Shown here: in pieces, positions 1-10,503 of the stretch | Layout: each line of letters begins with the position of its first letter | Position numbering within the stretch: position 1 is the first letter of the stretch | Assembly: GCF_947500765.1 (NCBI RefSeq) | Contig: NZ_CANMTH010000004.1 | Coordinates: forward strand, 62,001-126,000 | Reading direction: 5' to 3' | DNA from: an uncultured Formosa sp. | GTDB taxonomy: Bacteria > Bacteroidota > Bacteroidia > Flavobacteriales > Flavobacteriaceae | DNA length: 64,000 nucleotides | Notes under the pieces: generated by a model | Seen by the model: only the letters and a program-made list of their open reading frames with translations | What the model was told of the DNA's origin: nothing | Databases searched by the model: none | Position numbers and translations under genes: made by a program

Positions 1-906
1 GTATGGTACAAAACATCTTATTTATTAGACCAAAAACAAACCAAAAACAATGTTGCTGATGCGCGTTATGCAAATTATAAAAATCAGCCATTACAATATA
101 CATTCCCAAAACATTTCACAGGGAAGCGTCCTACAATAGATACTAGTCAGCCAAAACCAAAGGCTGCTATTATTCGTGAAAAGGGAAGTAATTCTGAACG
201 TGAAATGGCAAATGCCATGTATTTAGCTGGTTTTGATGTGAAAGATGTACACATGACCGATTTAATTTCTGGTCGTGAAACACTTGAAGATATTCAGTTT
301 ATTGGTGCCGTTGGTGGATTCTCAAACTCAGATGTTTTAGGTTCTGCTAAAGGTTGGGCTGGTGCTTTTATGTATAATGAAAAAGCCAAAACGGCATTAG
401 AAAACTTCTTTAAAAGAGACGATACGCTTTCTGTTGGAATCTGTAATGGATGTCAACTTTGGATGGAATTAGAATTGATTAATCCAGAACACGACGTTCA
501 CGGGAAAATGTTACATAACGACTCGCATAAACACGAGAGTTCATTTACTTCAGTGAAAATTCAGAAAAACAATTCTGTAATGTTATCGAGTTTAGAAGGA
601 AGCACACTTGGTGTTTGGATTTCTCACGGAGAAGGAAAATTTAACCTTCCTAAAGAAGAAAGCCAATACAACATTGTAGCGAAATACGGTTACGAAAGTT
701 ATCCTGCAAATCCTAATGGCTCGGACTTTAATACGGCCATGATGTGTGACGCTTCAGGAAGACATTTAGTAACTATGCCACATATAGAACGTTCTACATT
801 TCAATGGAACTGGGCAAACTATCCTGCAGGCAGAACCGACGAGGTTTCTCCTTGGTTAGAAGCATTTGAAAATGCTAAAAAATGGATTGACGGGAATAAA
901 CAATAA
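1..906 (+). CDS. purL: Phosphoribosylformylglycinamidine synthase, C-terminal part (partial)
   Basis: The frame is open from base 1, so this is the 3' end of a gene that begins before the window. The visible part covers the end of the synthase half and the whole glutamine amidotransferase domain of the large single-chain PurL, which makes formylglycinamidine ribonucleotide in purine synthesis. The amidotransferase triad is visible: the nucleophile cysteine in GICNGCQ (codon at about 442) and the His/Glu pair in MPHIERS near the end, followed by the usual FQWNW aromatic segment. The family motif usually reads PHPER; here the proline is isoleucine. purA, another purine gene, lies 10 kb downstream but is not co-transcribed. 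Confidence 0.95.
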   Translation, partial: VWYKTSYLLDQKQTKNNVADARYANYKNQPLQYTFPKHFTGKRPTIDTSQPKPKAAIIREKGSNSEREMANAMYLAGFDVKDVHMTDLISGRETLEDIQFIGAVGGFSNSDVLGSAKGWAGAFMYNEKAKTALENFFKRDDTLSVGICNGCQLWMELELINPEHDVHGKMLHNDSHKHESSFTSVKIQKNNSVMLSSLEGSTLGVWISHGEGKFNLPKEESQYNIVAKYGYESYPANPNGSDFNTAMMCDASGRHLVTMPHIERSTFQWNWANYPAGRTDEVSPWLEAFENAKKWIDGNKQ

Positions 907-939
907 ATTTCATTACATTCGTTTTTATAAACGGAGTGA

Positions 940-2964
940 ATGAAATATATAGTACTAGTCTTTATATTACTGACTAACACAATTATACTTGCACAAAACA
1001 CAACGCATCAACTTGACGTTGATGCGTTGAAAGTGCAAATAAAATCTGAGAACAATAAAGTAGAAAAACTAAAACTACTTGATAGTTTAACCGAACTTGT
1101 TTTTCAGAAAACAGAACTGGGCTTCGACTCCATCGCTCGAGTGACTATAGATTATGCTATTGAATTAGACTCCTTTAATCTAGCCTCCAACACGACTCAA
1201 AATCTTATAAATTATTACAATAATGTTTTAGGAGAACCTGAAACAGGAATTATCGTTTTCAATAAATATTTTAAGGCTGTAAAAGACCATATCACAGACA
1301 GAAATGTGGCTGGTATATATATAGATGCTGGAGATAGTTTTTATTTTGCAAAAGAAATAGACACAGCCATGTCTTATTACGATAAGGCAATAACATATGC
1401 AGAAAAGGCCGGAAACGAACGCCTTAAAGCCTTTGCTATCTTAAACCAAGGTTACGCTTTTATGGACGAAGGTCAGTTTCCTAAAGCATCGCAACACTTG
1501 CAAAAGGCCTCCAATATTTTTGTTACAGCGAAGGACACCTTTAATATTATTGCCTCTAAAAATGCCTTATCTATTTTATACAGTACTAATGGTTTTTTAA
1601 AAGAAGCAAAAGAAGAACGCGATCAAGCCATAGCGCTAGCCGAATTGACTAAAAATTATGGATTACTTGTTTCTTTATACGTTAATACGGCTTCAGATTA
1701 TAAAAAACAAAATCTACAAAAAGAGCGTATAGAAAATTTATATAAAGCCGTTACCGTAAATAAAAAATCGGATAACTACGAATTTTTTAATCCTATACTT
1801 TTAAACGTTTTAGTTATTGCTTATGCTGAAAACGATAGCATAGCCAAGGCTAAGTCGTATTTAAAAATGTTAAAACAAGACCAAAGAAACATTGAAGGTA
1901 TTTATGAAAATTACTACTATAGAGCATGCAGTCATTTAGCGTATGCTGAAAAAGATTACAATACTGCATTACAATGGAATTTACAATATCTAGACCTTGT
2001 AAAAAAATCCAATAATATTGAAAGCATAGAAGATGCAGAGACATTATTAGCTAAAGTTTACGAAAAATTAAATTTATATGAAGGTGCTTACACACATTTA
2101 AAAGCGTCTAAGAAGATTGAAGATTCCTTAAAATCTGTTCAGAAAAATAATGCTTTAAGCTATTACCAAACGCTTTACGAAACCAATAAACGCGACCAAA
2201 AAATAAAGGATCAGAACAGTGAGATAAAATTGTTAGACGAACAACACACTCGTAAAGCACAATTAATGTGGCTAAGTATAATTATTCTTATTGCTTTATT
2301 TTCAATCATTTATTTATGGCGTTCTCGTAAATATTCACAAAAAAATGTTGAACTTCAAAAAATATTTGCAGAAGATTTAATTCATAGTGTAGAAGCCGAA
2401 CGCAAACGTATTTCGAGTGAACTACATGATAGTATTGGTCAGAGTTTGTTACTTATCAAGAATAAAATTTTCTTAGAAAGTGAAAACAATACAGACACCG
2501 CTCTGGTTGATCACGCTATAGATGAAGTTAGAAATATATCACAACAATTACATCCCTTTCAGTTTGAAAAGCTAGGATTAATAAAATCGATAAAAAATAC
2601 GATAGAAAATTTTCAGATTAATTCAAAGATATTTTATTCTGAAGATATTGAGGTTGAAATCTTAGATATTTCAAAAGATAAAGAAATTTTTATTTATCGT
2701 ATGATTCAAGAATGTTTAAATAATGTTGAAAAACACTCTGAAGCAAAAGCCTGCGCAATACGCATAGAAAATTTAAAAGAAGCAGTCCTTTTCGAAATAA
2801 AAGATAATGGTATTGGTTTTGATGTCACACAAAACACTGAATTACTTAATAGTTTGGGAATGAAAACCATAAAAGAACGCGCTCAACTTATTGGTGCACA
2901 ACTAAGTATTAATTCAGTAAAAGAAAAAGGCACAACCATTCAAATTAAAATTCAAAAAAATTAA
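940..2964 (+). CDS. TPR-containing sensor histidine kinase (NarL/LuxR-system type)
   Basis: A 674-residue sensor. It has a signal peptide (MKYIVLVFILLTNTIILAQ), then a periplasmic region of tetratricopeptide-like helices to about residue 420, one membrane span at about 442-460, and a cytoplasmic HisKA_3 dimerisation domain with the phospho-acceptor His at about 496 (SSELHDSIGQS). A HATPase domain follows (N box ECLNNVEKHS, G box KDNGIGFD). It lacks receiver and DNA-binding domains, and the next gene, 3 bases downstream, is a LuxR-type response regulator, so the two form a two-component system. TPR-periplasmic kinases of this build are common in Bacteroidota; their signals are mostly unknown. 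A GGAG stretch precedes the ATG. A perfect inverted repeat lies in the early coding region (listed separately). Confidence 0.92.
   Translation: MKYIVLVFILLTNTIILAQNTTHQLDVDALKVQIKSENNKVEKLKLLDSLTELVFQKTELGFDSIARVTIDYAIELDSFNLASNTTQNLINYYNNVLGEPETGIIVFNKYFKAVKDHITDRNVAGIYIDAGDSFYFAKEIDTAMSYYDKAITYAEKAGNERLKAFAILNQGYAFMDEGQFPKASQHLQKASNIFVTAKDTFNIIASKNALSILYSTNGFLKEAKEERDQAIALAELTKNYGLLVSLYVNTASDYKKQNLQKERIENLYKAVTVNKKSDNYEFFNPILLNVLVIAYAENDSIAKAKSYLKMLKQDQRNIEGIYENYYYRACSHLAYAEKDYNTALQWNLQYLDLVKKSNNIESIEDAETLLAKVYEKLNLYEGAYTHLKASKKIEDSLKSVQKNNALSYYQTLYETNKRDQKIKDQNSEIKLLDEQHTRKAQLMWLSIIILIALFSIIYLWRSRKYSQKNVELQKIFAEDLIHSVEAERKRISSELHDSIGQSLLLIKNKIFLESENNTDTALVDHAIDEVRNISQQLHPFQFEKLGLIKSIKNTIENFQINSKIFYSEDIEVEILDISKDKEIFIYRMIQECLNNVEKHSEAKACAIRIENLKEAVLFEIKDNGIGFDVTQNTELLNSLGMKTIKERAQLIGAQLSINSVKEKGTTIQIKIQKN
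1001..1029 (+). repeat. Perfect 12-bp inverted repeat inside the kinase gene
   Basis: CAACGCATCAAC, a 5-base loop, then GTTGATGCGTTG. It lies just after the signal-peptide codons of the histidine kinase. No T-run follows, so it is not a standard terminator. It could form an mRNA hairpin or a protein-binding dyad. Confidence 0.6.
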
Positions 2965-2967
2965 ACC

Positions 2968-3600
2968 ATGTCAACTACTATTATTCTTGCAGACGACCAT
3001 CCTTTATTATTAAACGGTACTAAAGAATTTTTAGAAAAAAAATGGTTTAAAGTTATTGATACGGCAACCGATGGTAATAGTGCTTATAATAAAATAGTAG
3101 AACTTAAACCGGATATTGCTATTCTAGATTTTGACATGCCAAAACTAAACGGTCTAGAAATTGCGCAAGAAATAAAACGTAAGAACCTTGCAACTAAAGT
3201 TGTTATTTTAACCTTACACAAACAAGAAGCTATTTTAAAACAAATTGGAGAAACCATTCATGGTTACATTACAAAAGATAGCGCTTTAGAAGAATTAGAA
3301 TCATGCCTAGAAAGCCTAAAAAATAACACAAATTATATAGGTGAAAAATTAAAAAACAATACACATTTTAAAACCAATCTAGACACGAACTTAAATAAAC
3401 TGAGTGCGACTGAACTAAAAATTTTAAAATATTTAGACAAAAACCTAACTAGCACACAAATAGCTGAAGAGTTATTTATTTCTAAACGTACAGTAGAAAA
3501 ACACAGAAGTAATATAATTAAAAAGTTAGAAATAGATACCACGAACCAAAATGCACTCTTTATCTGGTTAAAAAACCATCCAAACACCTTTAATACGTAG
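2968..3600 (+). CDS. Two-component response regulator, LuxR/NarL family
   Basis: A 210-residue regulator with an N-terminal receiver: acidic pocket DDH at 9-11, phospho-acceptor Asp54 in ILDFDMP, and the conserved lysine in YITKDS. The C-terminal LuxR-type helix-turn-helix is about residues 145-205 (LSATELKILKYL, TSTQIAEELFISKRTVEKH). It is the partner of the TPR histidine kinase, whose stop codon is 3 bases upstream. Its targets cannot be read from the sequence; the AraC remnant downstream and the alginate lyase beyond it are the nearest other genes. Start codon ATG. Confidence 0.93.
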   Translation: MSTTIILADDHPLLLNGTKEFLEKKWFKVIDTATDGNSAYNKIVELKPDIAILDFDMPKLNGLEIAQEIKRKNLATKVVILTLHKQEAILKQIGETIHGYITKDSALEELESCLESLKNNTNYIGEKLKNNTHFKTNLDTNLNKLSATELKILKYLDKNLTSTQIAEELFISKRTVEKHRSNIIKKLEIDTTNQNALFIWLKNHPNTFNT

Positions 3601-3657
3601 TCTTACGTATATTATTTTAATCGTATAATTAATAACTTTGACACGCATTAAATATAA

Positions 3658-4167
3658 ATTACCATCATTAGTATTCATTCCTTCTTTACACCGAATAACT
3701 ATTGGATTTTAAACGTTTTTTCTATTGAGTTACACAATAAAGAAACTTATAAAATACAACCCGATGGCTATAGCTATATTATTTTTAAGTTAGAAAAAAC
3801 AGGCACTACACTATACTACAAACCATTTATTACACCTTTAATATTAAATTCAGATACGTATAGTATATATTACATAGTAAAATGCAGACCTACTTATGTT
3901 GGTTATTTGATGAAATATAAAATTAAAGCAACTTCTAAAAAACCAAAAGATTTTTTGTCTAGTTTATCTTCTGTTAAATTTAAAACGATAACACCAACTA
4001 TACTTGATAATATTTTGATTCATTTGCATAGTCAAAACAAAAGCATATCCTTACCTGAACTAAAGATACATTATCAATGTTCAGGTATCAATCTTGAAGC
4101 CCTTTTCAAAAAAAACATTGGTATCTCATTTGCTGACTATCAAAACATCATATTTAAAACTACGTAA
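3658..4167 (+). pseudogene. Remnant of an AraC-family transcriptional regulator
   Basis: One frame is open from 3658 to the stop at 4167 (about 170 codons) but has no ATG, GTG or TTG until TTG 3907/ATG 3910. The part before these starts still looks coding: YWILN followed by IQPDGYSYIIFKL resembles the N-terminal YW...PDG...IIF pattern of AraC regulators of the DUF6597 kind. The C-terminal part (ISLPELKIHYQCSG, LEALFKKNIGISFADYQ) matches the first helix-turn-helix of the AraC DNA-binding domain, and the frame ends before the second one. Start and second HTH are therefore both missing, which suggests a decayed gene. Alternatives are an 85-residue fragment translated from 3910, or a rare ATT/ATC start. 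The family match is my reading, not a search result. Confidence 0.55.
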
Positions 4168-4268
4168 ACCTACGCATTGTGAGGTTTTAATAAAATCTAT
4201 AATTTAGCAATAACTTATAAGACAATAAGATATTTTAAATATTCTAAACGTTTTATAATAAACCAATA

Positions 4269-4287
4269 ATATTGTTTCAAACAATAT
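4269..4287. repeat. 19-bp palindrome in intergenic region
   Basis: ATATTGTTT C AAACAATAT, a perfect 9-bp dyad around one base. It lies between the AraC remnant and the terminators that separate it from the alginate lyase gene. It could be an operator or only an AT-rich hairpin. Confidence 0.4.
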
Positions 4288-4312
4288 AAAAGTGCTATTA
4301 ATCAACTAAAAT

Positions 4313-4347
4313 CAGACTAGGACATTTCTTTCTTAGTCTGTTTTTTT
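4313..4347 (+). terminator. Rho-independent terminator after the two-component/AraC region
   Basis: CAGACTA and TAGTCTG form a stem followed directly by seven T. It ends rightward transcription before the convergent alginate lyase gene. Confidence 0.75.
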
Positions 4348-4395
4348 ATACTTTTTTTTCTAGCTTACATTACAAACGTAGTAATTGACATATTA

Positions 4396-4428
4396 TAAAA
4401 AAAGATGCTCTTAAAACTAAGAGCATCT
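4396..4428 (-). terminator. Terminator of the PL6 alginate lyase gene
   Basis: The 11-bp stem AGATGCTCTTA / TAAGAGCATCT encloses a 4-base loop. On the minus strand it is followed by a run of seven T. It lies 36 bases beyond the lyase stop codon. Confidence 0.85.
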
Positions 4429-4463
4429 AACATAGATTAATTATAATAGAAAAATAATTCACC

Positions 4464-6209
4464 TTATCTTATCACTATTTTTTTAGAAACATCTTGAACT
4501 TTCACAATATAAGTTCCTGCTTTAAGATTTTGAATATCTATTACAGCTTTAGACAAATTAAAATTTTCTTTAATAATTAGTCGCCCAGACATATCTGATA
4601 TTTCTACATTACCTAAAGGTCGATTATCTAACGAAATATTTAAAACAGCACCATTAGATGGTATAGGATAGATTTTAAGGTTCTGTTCTAATTTTATAAC
4701 ATTTCCAATTCCTAAGGTTATATTAGATCCGAACCCAACGGTAATGCCTACATCAGATTGACTATAAGGAAACATAGTTCCTCCTGCATTTAATTCTTCT
4801 GCACCTGCATCAAAAGCATCTTGTCTTTCACCTTCTAAAATATCTGATGTTAAAAAAGAATACAATCCTACTCCTGAATCTACAGCTGCACTTCCTGAAA
4901 CAACTCTATAAAAACCGGTATTAGAAGCTAACAAACCTGAACTTACATTTATATTAAAATCTGTATCTGTAGTTATATCCCAAGCCCCATTTTGTTTGAT
5001 ATTACCTTCAATTTTTGATAAATCGCCAATAGGATCTGTTGTTAGCTGAATGGCTTTGGTTGTGTTTTCATAAATCACATTATTCGCTACAACTAAGTTT
5101 TCTGGAGCAAGCGTATTAGTACTTTTAATTTTAGTTCCAATTCTTAACCCATAATCACAATTTACTAATGTATTGTTTACAATGCTTACGTTTTTAACCT
5201 GATAATATTCATTTAAAGCACTATTTGGTTTCCCGTTAGATACGTTAATTCCACCAGTTCCTCCAGAAGTAGACCCGTCCGGTTTTTTAGAGTTAATCCC
5301 TTCAATATAATTATTGTAAATCAGGTGATTTTCTCCCATTACACGAATCCCTCCAGTAAATTCATTTTTATTTGCAAAAAAGAAATTATTATACACTTCG
5401 CAACCATTACCATGACGCAAAGTTAAAGCTCCTTGATAATCATCGAATGTATTATTATAGTATTTATTCTTTCCGCTTTTGTTTGAAATCACTTCAATTT
5501 CTCCACTAAAATTATAGAAATAGTTATTGTAAACTTCGGTATAAGAATCTGATAAAGATGTAGAACTACTTCCAAGTCTAATGGCATCTTGATCGTTTAA
5601 ATCATTAATCTCACCCACAGGTGTGCGGTCTGCAAAATAGTTATGATGAATTTTATGATAATTAGCAGCTGTAGAACTTCTGTTATCGTTAATTATGCTT
5701 CCAACGCCATGTTTTCCAATAAACGACGAGTAACTCACCTCATTATGTGTTCCTCTTAACAAAATCCATTTAAAAGTATCTTCCTCTTGTGCCTGCGTCC
5801 CATTATAATTATCTATTTTTATATTGGTTACGGTACAATGATTACAATCATTAGACGACTTAAATTCTACAACAGGGTTATCTGTATCAAGATTTGAAGG
5901 ATTTTGAAATACTACATCTTTAAAAACAATATACTCTCCTCCCATTTCAACATAAGAATTTCCTTCAAAAAACACTAATCCAGGCGTTTCTGCTTGAATA
6001 GTTACAGGAGATTCTTCAGTTCCAGTTTTATTAATATTTAAATGCACATCTTTCCATGTTGCATTAGCAAGTGTAATAGTTGTCCCTGCTGAGGCATTAG
6101 ATATAGCTGTTGCTAATTCTGTATTTGTACTCACTAATTGAGCGTAAGTAGACATTGAACAAACAAGTAAAATACCTGTTATAAAAATTGATAATTTAGT
6201 ATTTAACAT
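4464..6209 (-). CDS. Secreted PL6-family alginate lyase with T9SS type A sorting domain
   Basis: A 581-residue protein with a signal peptide (cleavage after TYAQ), a right-handed parallel beta-helix of polysaccharide lyase family 6 (chondroitinase B/poly-mannuronate lyase group) over about residues 25-470, and a C-terminal T9SS type A domain of about 75 residues (IYPIPSNG ... GTYIVKV ... KKIVIR). The PL6 catalytic pair is visible: Lys244 in SNKSGKN and Arg265 in LRHGNG. PL6 enzymes cut alginate by beta-elimination, so the protein is expected at the cell surface or outside, acting on brown-algal alginate. No SusC/SusD pair or other lyase is nearby, so it is not part of a visible polysaccharide utilisation locus. 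Substrate choice within PL6 (M, MG or G blocks) cannot be read here. Confidence 0.9.
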   Translation of the reverse strand: MLNTKLSIFITGILLVCSMSTYAQLVSTNTELATAISNASAGTTITLANATWKDVHLNINKTGTEESPVTIQAETPGLVFFEGNSYVEMGGEYIVFKDVVFQNPSNLDTDNPVVEFKSSNDCNHCTVTNIKIDNYNGTQAQEEDTFKWILLRGTHNEVSYSSFIGKHGVGSIINDNRSSTAANYHKIHHNYFADRTPVGEINDLNDQDAIRLGSSSTSLSDSYTEVYNNYFYNFSGEIEVISNKSGKNKYYNNTFDDYQGALTLRHGNGCEVYNNFFFANKNEFTGGIRVMGENHLIYNNYIEGINSKKPDGSTSGGTGGINVSNGKPNSALNEYYQVKNVSIVNNTLVNCDYGLRIGTKIKSTNTLAPENLVVANNVIYENTTKAIQLTTDPIGDLSKIEGNIKQNGAWDITTDTDFNINVSSGLLASNTGFYRVVSGSAAVDSGVGLYSFLTSDILEGERQDAFDAGAEELNAGGTMFPYSQSDVGITVGFGSNITLGIGNVIKLEQNLKIYPIPSNGAVLNISLDNRPLGNVEISDMSGRLIIKENFNLSKAVIDIQNLKAGTYIVKVQDVSKKIVIR

Positions 6210-6313
6210 AATAGTTAGTTATAAAGTATAAAGTGTTAAATTATAGTAGCCTAAAGGCTAATAAAGGTTTTATTCTTAGTGTTTATCAAAAATCGAACCA
6301 TAATAGTAATTAA

Positions 6314-6976
6314 TTATTTACTCACATTCTTATAAAAATGTTCAACAATCTCATCATAACTTTTAATTGTTTTCTTTATCCAATCCATACGCTTTTCTAA
6401 TTGCTCGTCTTCAGAAAGTCTCCAATCAATATCAGTCTGTTTTAATTTAGTTGTTACATGCTGTAAGATAATTGCTGCTGAAACCGAAATATTCAAACTC
6501 TCTGTAAAACCAACCATTGGGATTTTTAAAAAAGAATCGGCTTCATCTATTACAGTTTGAGACAAACCCTCTGTTTCTCTTCCAAAGAAAAAACAAGCAG
6601 GTTTAGTAACATCAAAATTATGTAGTTCACAATCGTTTTGATGCGGAGTCGTAGCCACAATCTGATAGCCTTTCTGTTTTAAATCTGTAATACAATCTTT
6701 AACGTGATTATATCTATTTAAATCGACCCATTTTTGCGCCCCCATTGCAATCTCTCGATCTATTTGTTTAGAATTGCGTTCTTCTACAATATTAACTTCC
6801 TGAATGCCAAAAACATCGCAACTTCTAATAACAGCACTAGTATTGTGTAATTGATAGACATCTTCTGTTGCTACCGTAAAATGTTTAGTCCGTTGTGGTA
6901 ACACAGTATCAAAACGGGCTTTGCGCTCTGGCGTGATAATAGACTCTAAATGCTCTAGAAGTTGTAAATCGATCAT
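6314..6976 (-). CDS. trmH: tRNA (guanosine-2'-O-)-methyltransferase, TrmH/SpoU family
   Basis: A 220-residue SPOUT-fold methyltransferase. The three SpoU motifs are present: N..AVIRSCDVFGI (motif 1), FFFGRETEGLS (motif 2) and the knot segment IPMVGFTESLNISVSAAI (motif 3). The N-terminal leader and the basic C-terminal helix (KRMDWIKKTIKSYDEI) match TrmH, which methylates G18 in the tRNA D-loop using S-adenosylmethionine, rather than the longer 23S rRNA enzymes. It is transcribed away from the sirtuin gene, with about 60 bases between the two starts. Confidence 0.87.
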   Translation of the reverse strand: MIDLQLLEHLESIITPERKARFDTVLPQRTKHFTVATEDVYQLHNTSAVIRSCDVFGIQEVNIVEERNSKQIDREIAMGAQKWVDLNRYNHVKDCITDLKQKGYQIVATTPHQNDCELHNFDVTKPACFFFGRETEGLSQTVIDEADSFLKIPMVGFTESLNISVSAAIILQHVTTKLKQTDIDWRLSEDEQLEKRMDWIKKTIKSYDEIVEHFYKNVSK

Positions 6977-7037
6977 TACTATAAATTCAAGTTTATAAAT
7001 CTTCGAATTTATAAAAATGATTTCTTATTTTTAGATT

Positions 7038-7712
7038 ATGAAACATATAGTTGTACTAAGTGGTGCTGGAGTTAGTGCCGAGAGTGGTTTAAAGACCTTT
7101 AGAGACGCAGATGGTTTATGGGAAGGCCATGATGTTATGGAAGTTGCAACACCTGAAGGGTTTGCAAAAAATCCCGAATTAGTATTAAATTTTTATAATG
7201 AACGTAGGAAACAACTGCTACAAGTAAAACCAAATAGTGCCCATTACGACTTGGCGAGTTTAGAAAAAGATTACAAAGTGACCATTATTACTCAAAATGT
7301 AGACGATTTACATGAACGAGCAGGAAGTACAAACGTAATTCACTTACACGGAGAATTACTGAAAGCCAGAAGTATAGAAAACAATGAAATTATACCTTGG
7401 GATAAAGACATGAAACTTGGTGATTTGTGCGCAAAAGGACATCAAATTAGACCACATATTGTATGGTTTGGAGAAGCTGTACCTATGATAGATTTAGCTG
7501 TTGAAGTTTGTAAAACTGCAGATATTTTAATTATTATAGGAACTTCTATGCAAGTGTATCCTGCTGCGGGCTTAAAAGATTTTGTTAAACCAGGAACTCC
7601 AATATATTATATAGATCCTAATCCTGCTACTATCCATGACAAACATGTTAAAACCATAAAAGAAAAGGCTTCTACAGGAATGAAAATGGTAATAAAATCT
7701 TTAACTTCCTGA
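7038..7712 (+). CDS. cobB: NAD-dependent deacylase, Sir2 family (class III, CobB/SIRT5-like)
   Basis: A 224-residue sirtuin. The NAD-binding GAGVSAESGLKTFR motif, TQNVDDLH, catalytic His104 (IHLHGEL) and the Rossmann segment IIIGTSMQVYPAAGL are all present. Tyr53 and Arg56 (FYNERR) correspond to the Y..R pair that gives class III sirtuins desuccinylase/demalonylase activity. The structural zinc ribbon is degenerate: only one cysteine (Cys131, GDLCAKG) remains where CobB has a Cys4 site. It stands alone between trmH and the ppGpp synthetase gene. The fold assignment is firm; the acyl preference is inferred. Confidence 0.9.
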   Translation: MKHIVVLSGAGVSAESGLKTFRDADGLWEGHDVMEVATPEGFAKNPELVLNFYNERRKQLLQVKPNSAHYDLASLEKDYKVTIITQNVDDLHERAGSTNVIHLHGELLKARSIENNEIIPWDKDMKLGDLCAKGHQIRPHIVWFGEAVPMIDLAVEVCKTADILIIIGTSMQVYPAAGLKDFVKPGTPIYYIDPNPATIHDKHVKTIKEKASTGMKMVIKSLTS

Positions 7713-7790
7713 TAAATACAACACAAAACGCTTCTATCGAAAAAACATAAAACTGTTGTAAATTAATATTCTTTATACTACTTTTAGTAT

Positions 7791-10491
<2,701 letters not shown>

Positions 10492-10503
10492 TATATCTTT
10501 AAA

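Noticed and set aside
906..945. Dyad around CATTCGTTTTTATAAACGGAGTGAATG after purL
   Set aside because: The pairing is interrupted, has no T run, and overlaps the start region of the kinase. Kept as a minor observation only.
6247..6260. TAGCCT-AA-AGGCTA hairpin after trmH
   Set aside because: The stem is only 6 bp and the T run on the minus strand is poor. Too weak to list as a terminator.
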